Both the position numbers and the translations under genes were made by a program. 6,857 nucleotides of DNA from Methylococcaceae bacterium NSP1-1 (GTDB lineage: Bacteria > Pseudomonadota > Gammaproteobacteria > Methylococcales > Methylomonadaceae), in assembly GCA_002256465.1 (NCBI GenBank), contig NQJG01000111.1, positions 1-6,857 of the forward strand. The letters run 5' to 3'. Below the pieces are notes generated by a model. That model saw only the letters and a list, made by a program, of their open reading frames with translations. It was not told the origin of the DNA and did no database searches. Positions 6,118-6,857 of the stretch are shown here, one piece after another. The stretch's first letter is position 1, and every line of letters begins with the position of its first letter.

Positions 6118-6857
6118 TTAAAGGGTTTTCAGGAATGCGATCAAAGCTTTCTTGTCGTCATCACTAAGTCCTGGCTCTACGTTGGCGTCTTTAAAATAAT
6201 CGGTACCAAAGTAATGGCCTCGATTGACTATGTAATCAGGGCATTTACTCGCTTTCACCAAAGGATCGACCAGGTTGGCGAAGACCTTACTTGCTTCTTC
6301 GTCAGTTGCATTTTTAGGAATAGCCTTGAGATCTTTTTTGATTTTGTGCAGAAGTTTCAACAGTTGGATATCATGTTTACCTCTCTCTATTAGGTTGGCA
6401 GGTATGTCCAGATTGATATTACTCAACAGGTTAACCGGAGTGCCTTTGGGTATTGGGCCAAGTTCCAGGCCATCTTCGCCAGCAAACTTTCCGCCATCGA
6501 TTTTACCGATCAGTTCATTAAATATTTTGGGTAGATAGCCCGATGGTACCCTCAGATAGCTGGTTACGTCAGTCTTGTCAATCCAGCCCGGCAACATTTT
6601 TCCGGAAGCAGTTTGATATTGGATATTGCCCTTACGTTTTTCTGGCCAGAGCATTTGCTCGATAGAGCTGTCAAACGATTGCAACCTGTCTTCTACAGCA
6701 GGACTGGGGTTGAACGCTCCAACACTATTATTGAGCAGGAACGGCGCGGTAGACCAGAGACTGATCAACGAAGCTGGACGAGTATAACCACGGCCACCTG
6801 CCGGCATGTCGTATTCCCATGGTTTTCCTGTGAGGGGATGATGAACGGTAAATTTTC
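6118..6857 (-). CDS. Probable cytochrome-c-type (di-haem peroxidase/RoxA-like) protein, C-terminal part
   Basis: The minus-strand frame is open from the right edge to TAA at 6120-6118, giving 245 complete residues. The Met at 6807 is internal, because the frame continues upstream with KFTVHHPLTGKPWEYD. Two segments resemble the C-terminal domains of di-haem cytochromes: GRGYTRPASLISLWSTAPFL followed by LNNSVG (compare the common W-x-T-A-P-Y-L-H-N-x-S-V pattern) and the ending KCPDYIVNRGHYFG ... LSDDDKKALIAFLKTL. No CXXCH haem-binding motif occurs in the visible part, so haem attachment would have to lie beyond the window. That leaves the family assignment moderate. The gene lies upstream of the GMC oxidoreductase on the same strand and could supply an electron acceptor; this is inferred from position. 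Promoter and N-terminus are outside the window. Confidence 0.6.
   Translation of the reverse strand, partial: KFTVHHPLTGKPWEYDMPAGGRGYTRPASLISLWSTAPFLLNNSVGAFNPSPAVEDRLQSFDSSIEQMLWPEKRKGNIQYQTASGKMLPGWIDKTDVTSYLRVPSGYLPKIFNELIGKIDGGKFAGEDGLELGPIPKGTPVNLLSNINLDIPANLIERGKHDIQLLKLLHKIKKDLKAIPKNATDEEASKVFANLVDPLVKASKCPDYIVNRGHYFGTDYFKDANVEPGLSDDDKKALIAFLKTL

Overview
The window looks like a gammaproteobacterial chromosome of moderate G+C content. This rests on a divergent ypjD/ffh pair followed by rpsP-rimM-trmD-rplS in the order and spacing usual for that class, and on Ffh, S16, TrmD and L19 proteins that align closely to the E. coli forms I remember. I cannot name a genus from the sequence alone.

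Layout. Bases 1-396 (minus) hold the N-terminal part of a YpjD/CcsA-like multispanning membrane protein that runs off the left edge. A 190-base divergent spacer leads to ffh (587-1942, plus), the protein subunit of the signal recognition particle. A 139-base spacer with a probable promoter leads to the ribosome/tRNA operon: rpsP (2082-2333), rimM (2338-2754, disrupted), trmD (2815-3552) and rplS (3562-3903). The operon ends in a strong intrinsic terminator at 3926-3954. The right third is on the minus strand: the C-terminal 245 residues of a probable cytochrome-c-type protein (6118-6857, open at the right edge), then a complete GMC-family flavin oxidoreductase of 620 residues (4111-5973). The GMC gene converges on rplS.

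The plus-strand genes serve protein synthesis and targeting: S16 and L19 are ribosomal proteins, RimM helps 30S maturation, TrmD methylates G37 of tRNAs, and Ffh delivers nascent membrane proteins. The minus-strand pair is best read as a dehydrogenase plus a possible electron-accepting haem protein. That pairing is inferred from adjacency and weak motifs.

The clearest anomaly is in rimM. Its frame stops early at 2754, but the standard RimM C-terminus (ending DWDPDF) is still encoded up to 2806 in another frame, directly after an apparent loss of about 38 bases. Other points of interest are substitutions at two Ffh RNA-binding positions (397 and 406), a GMC enzyme with Phe where the second catalytic His/Asn normally sits, an intercistronic spacer dense in inverted repeats, and a 58-base hairpin between short direct repeats in the rplS/GMC convergent gap. 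I found no tRNA, rRNA, CRISPR array or intact insertion sequence, and no clear case for a wholly new system.
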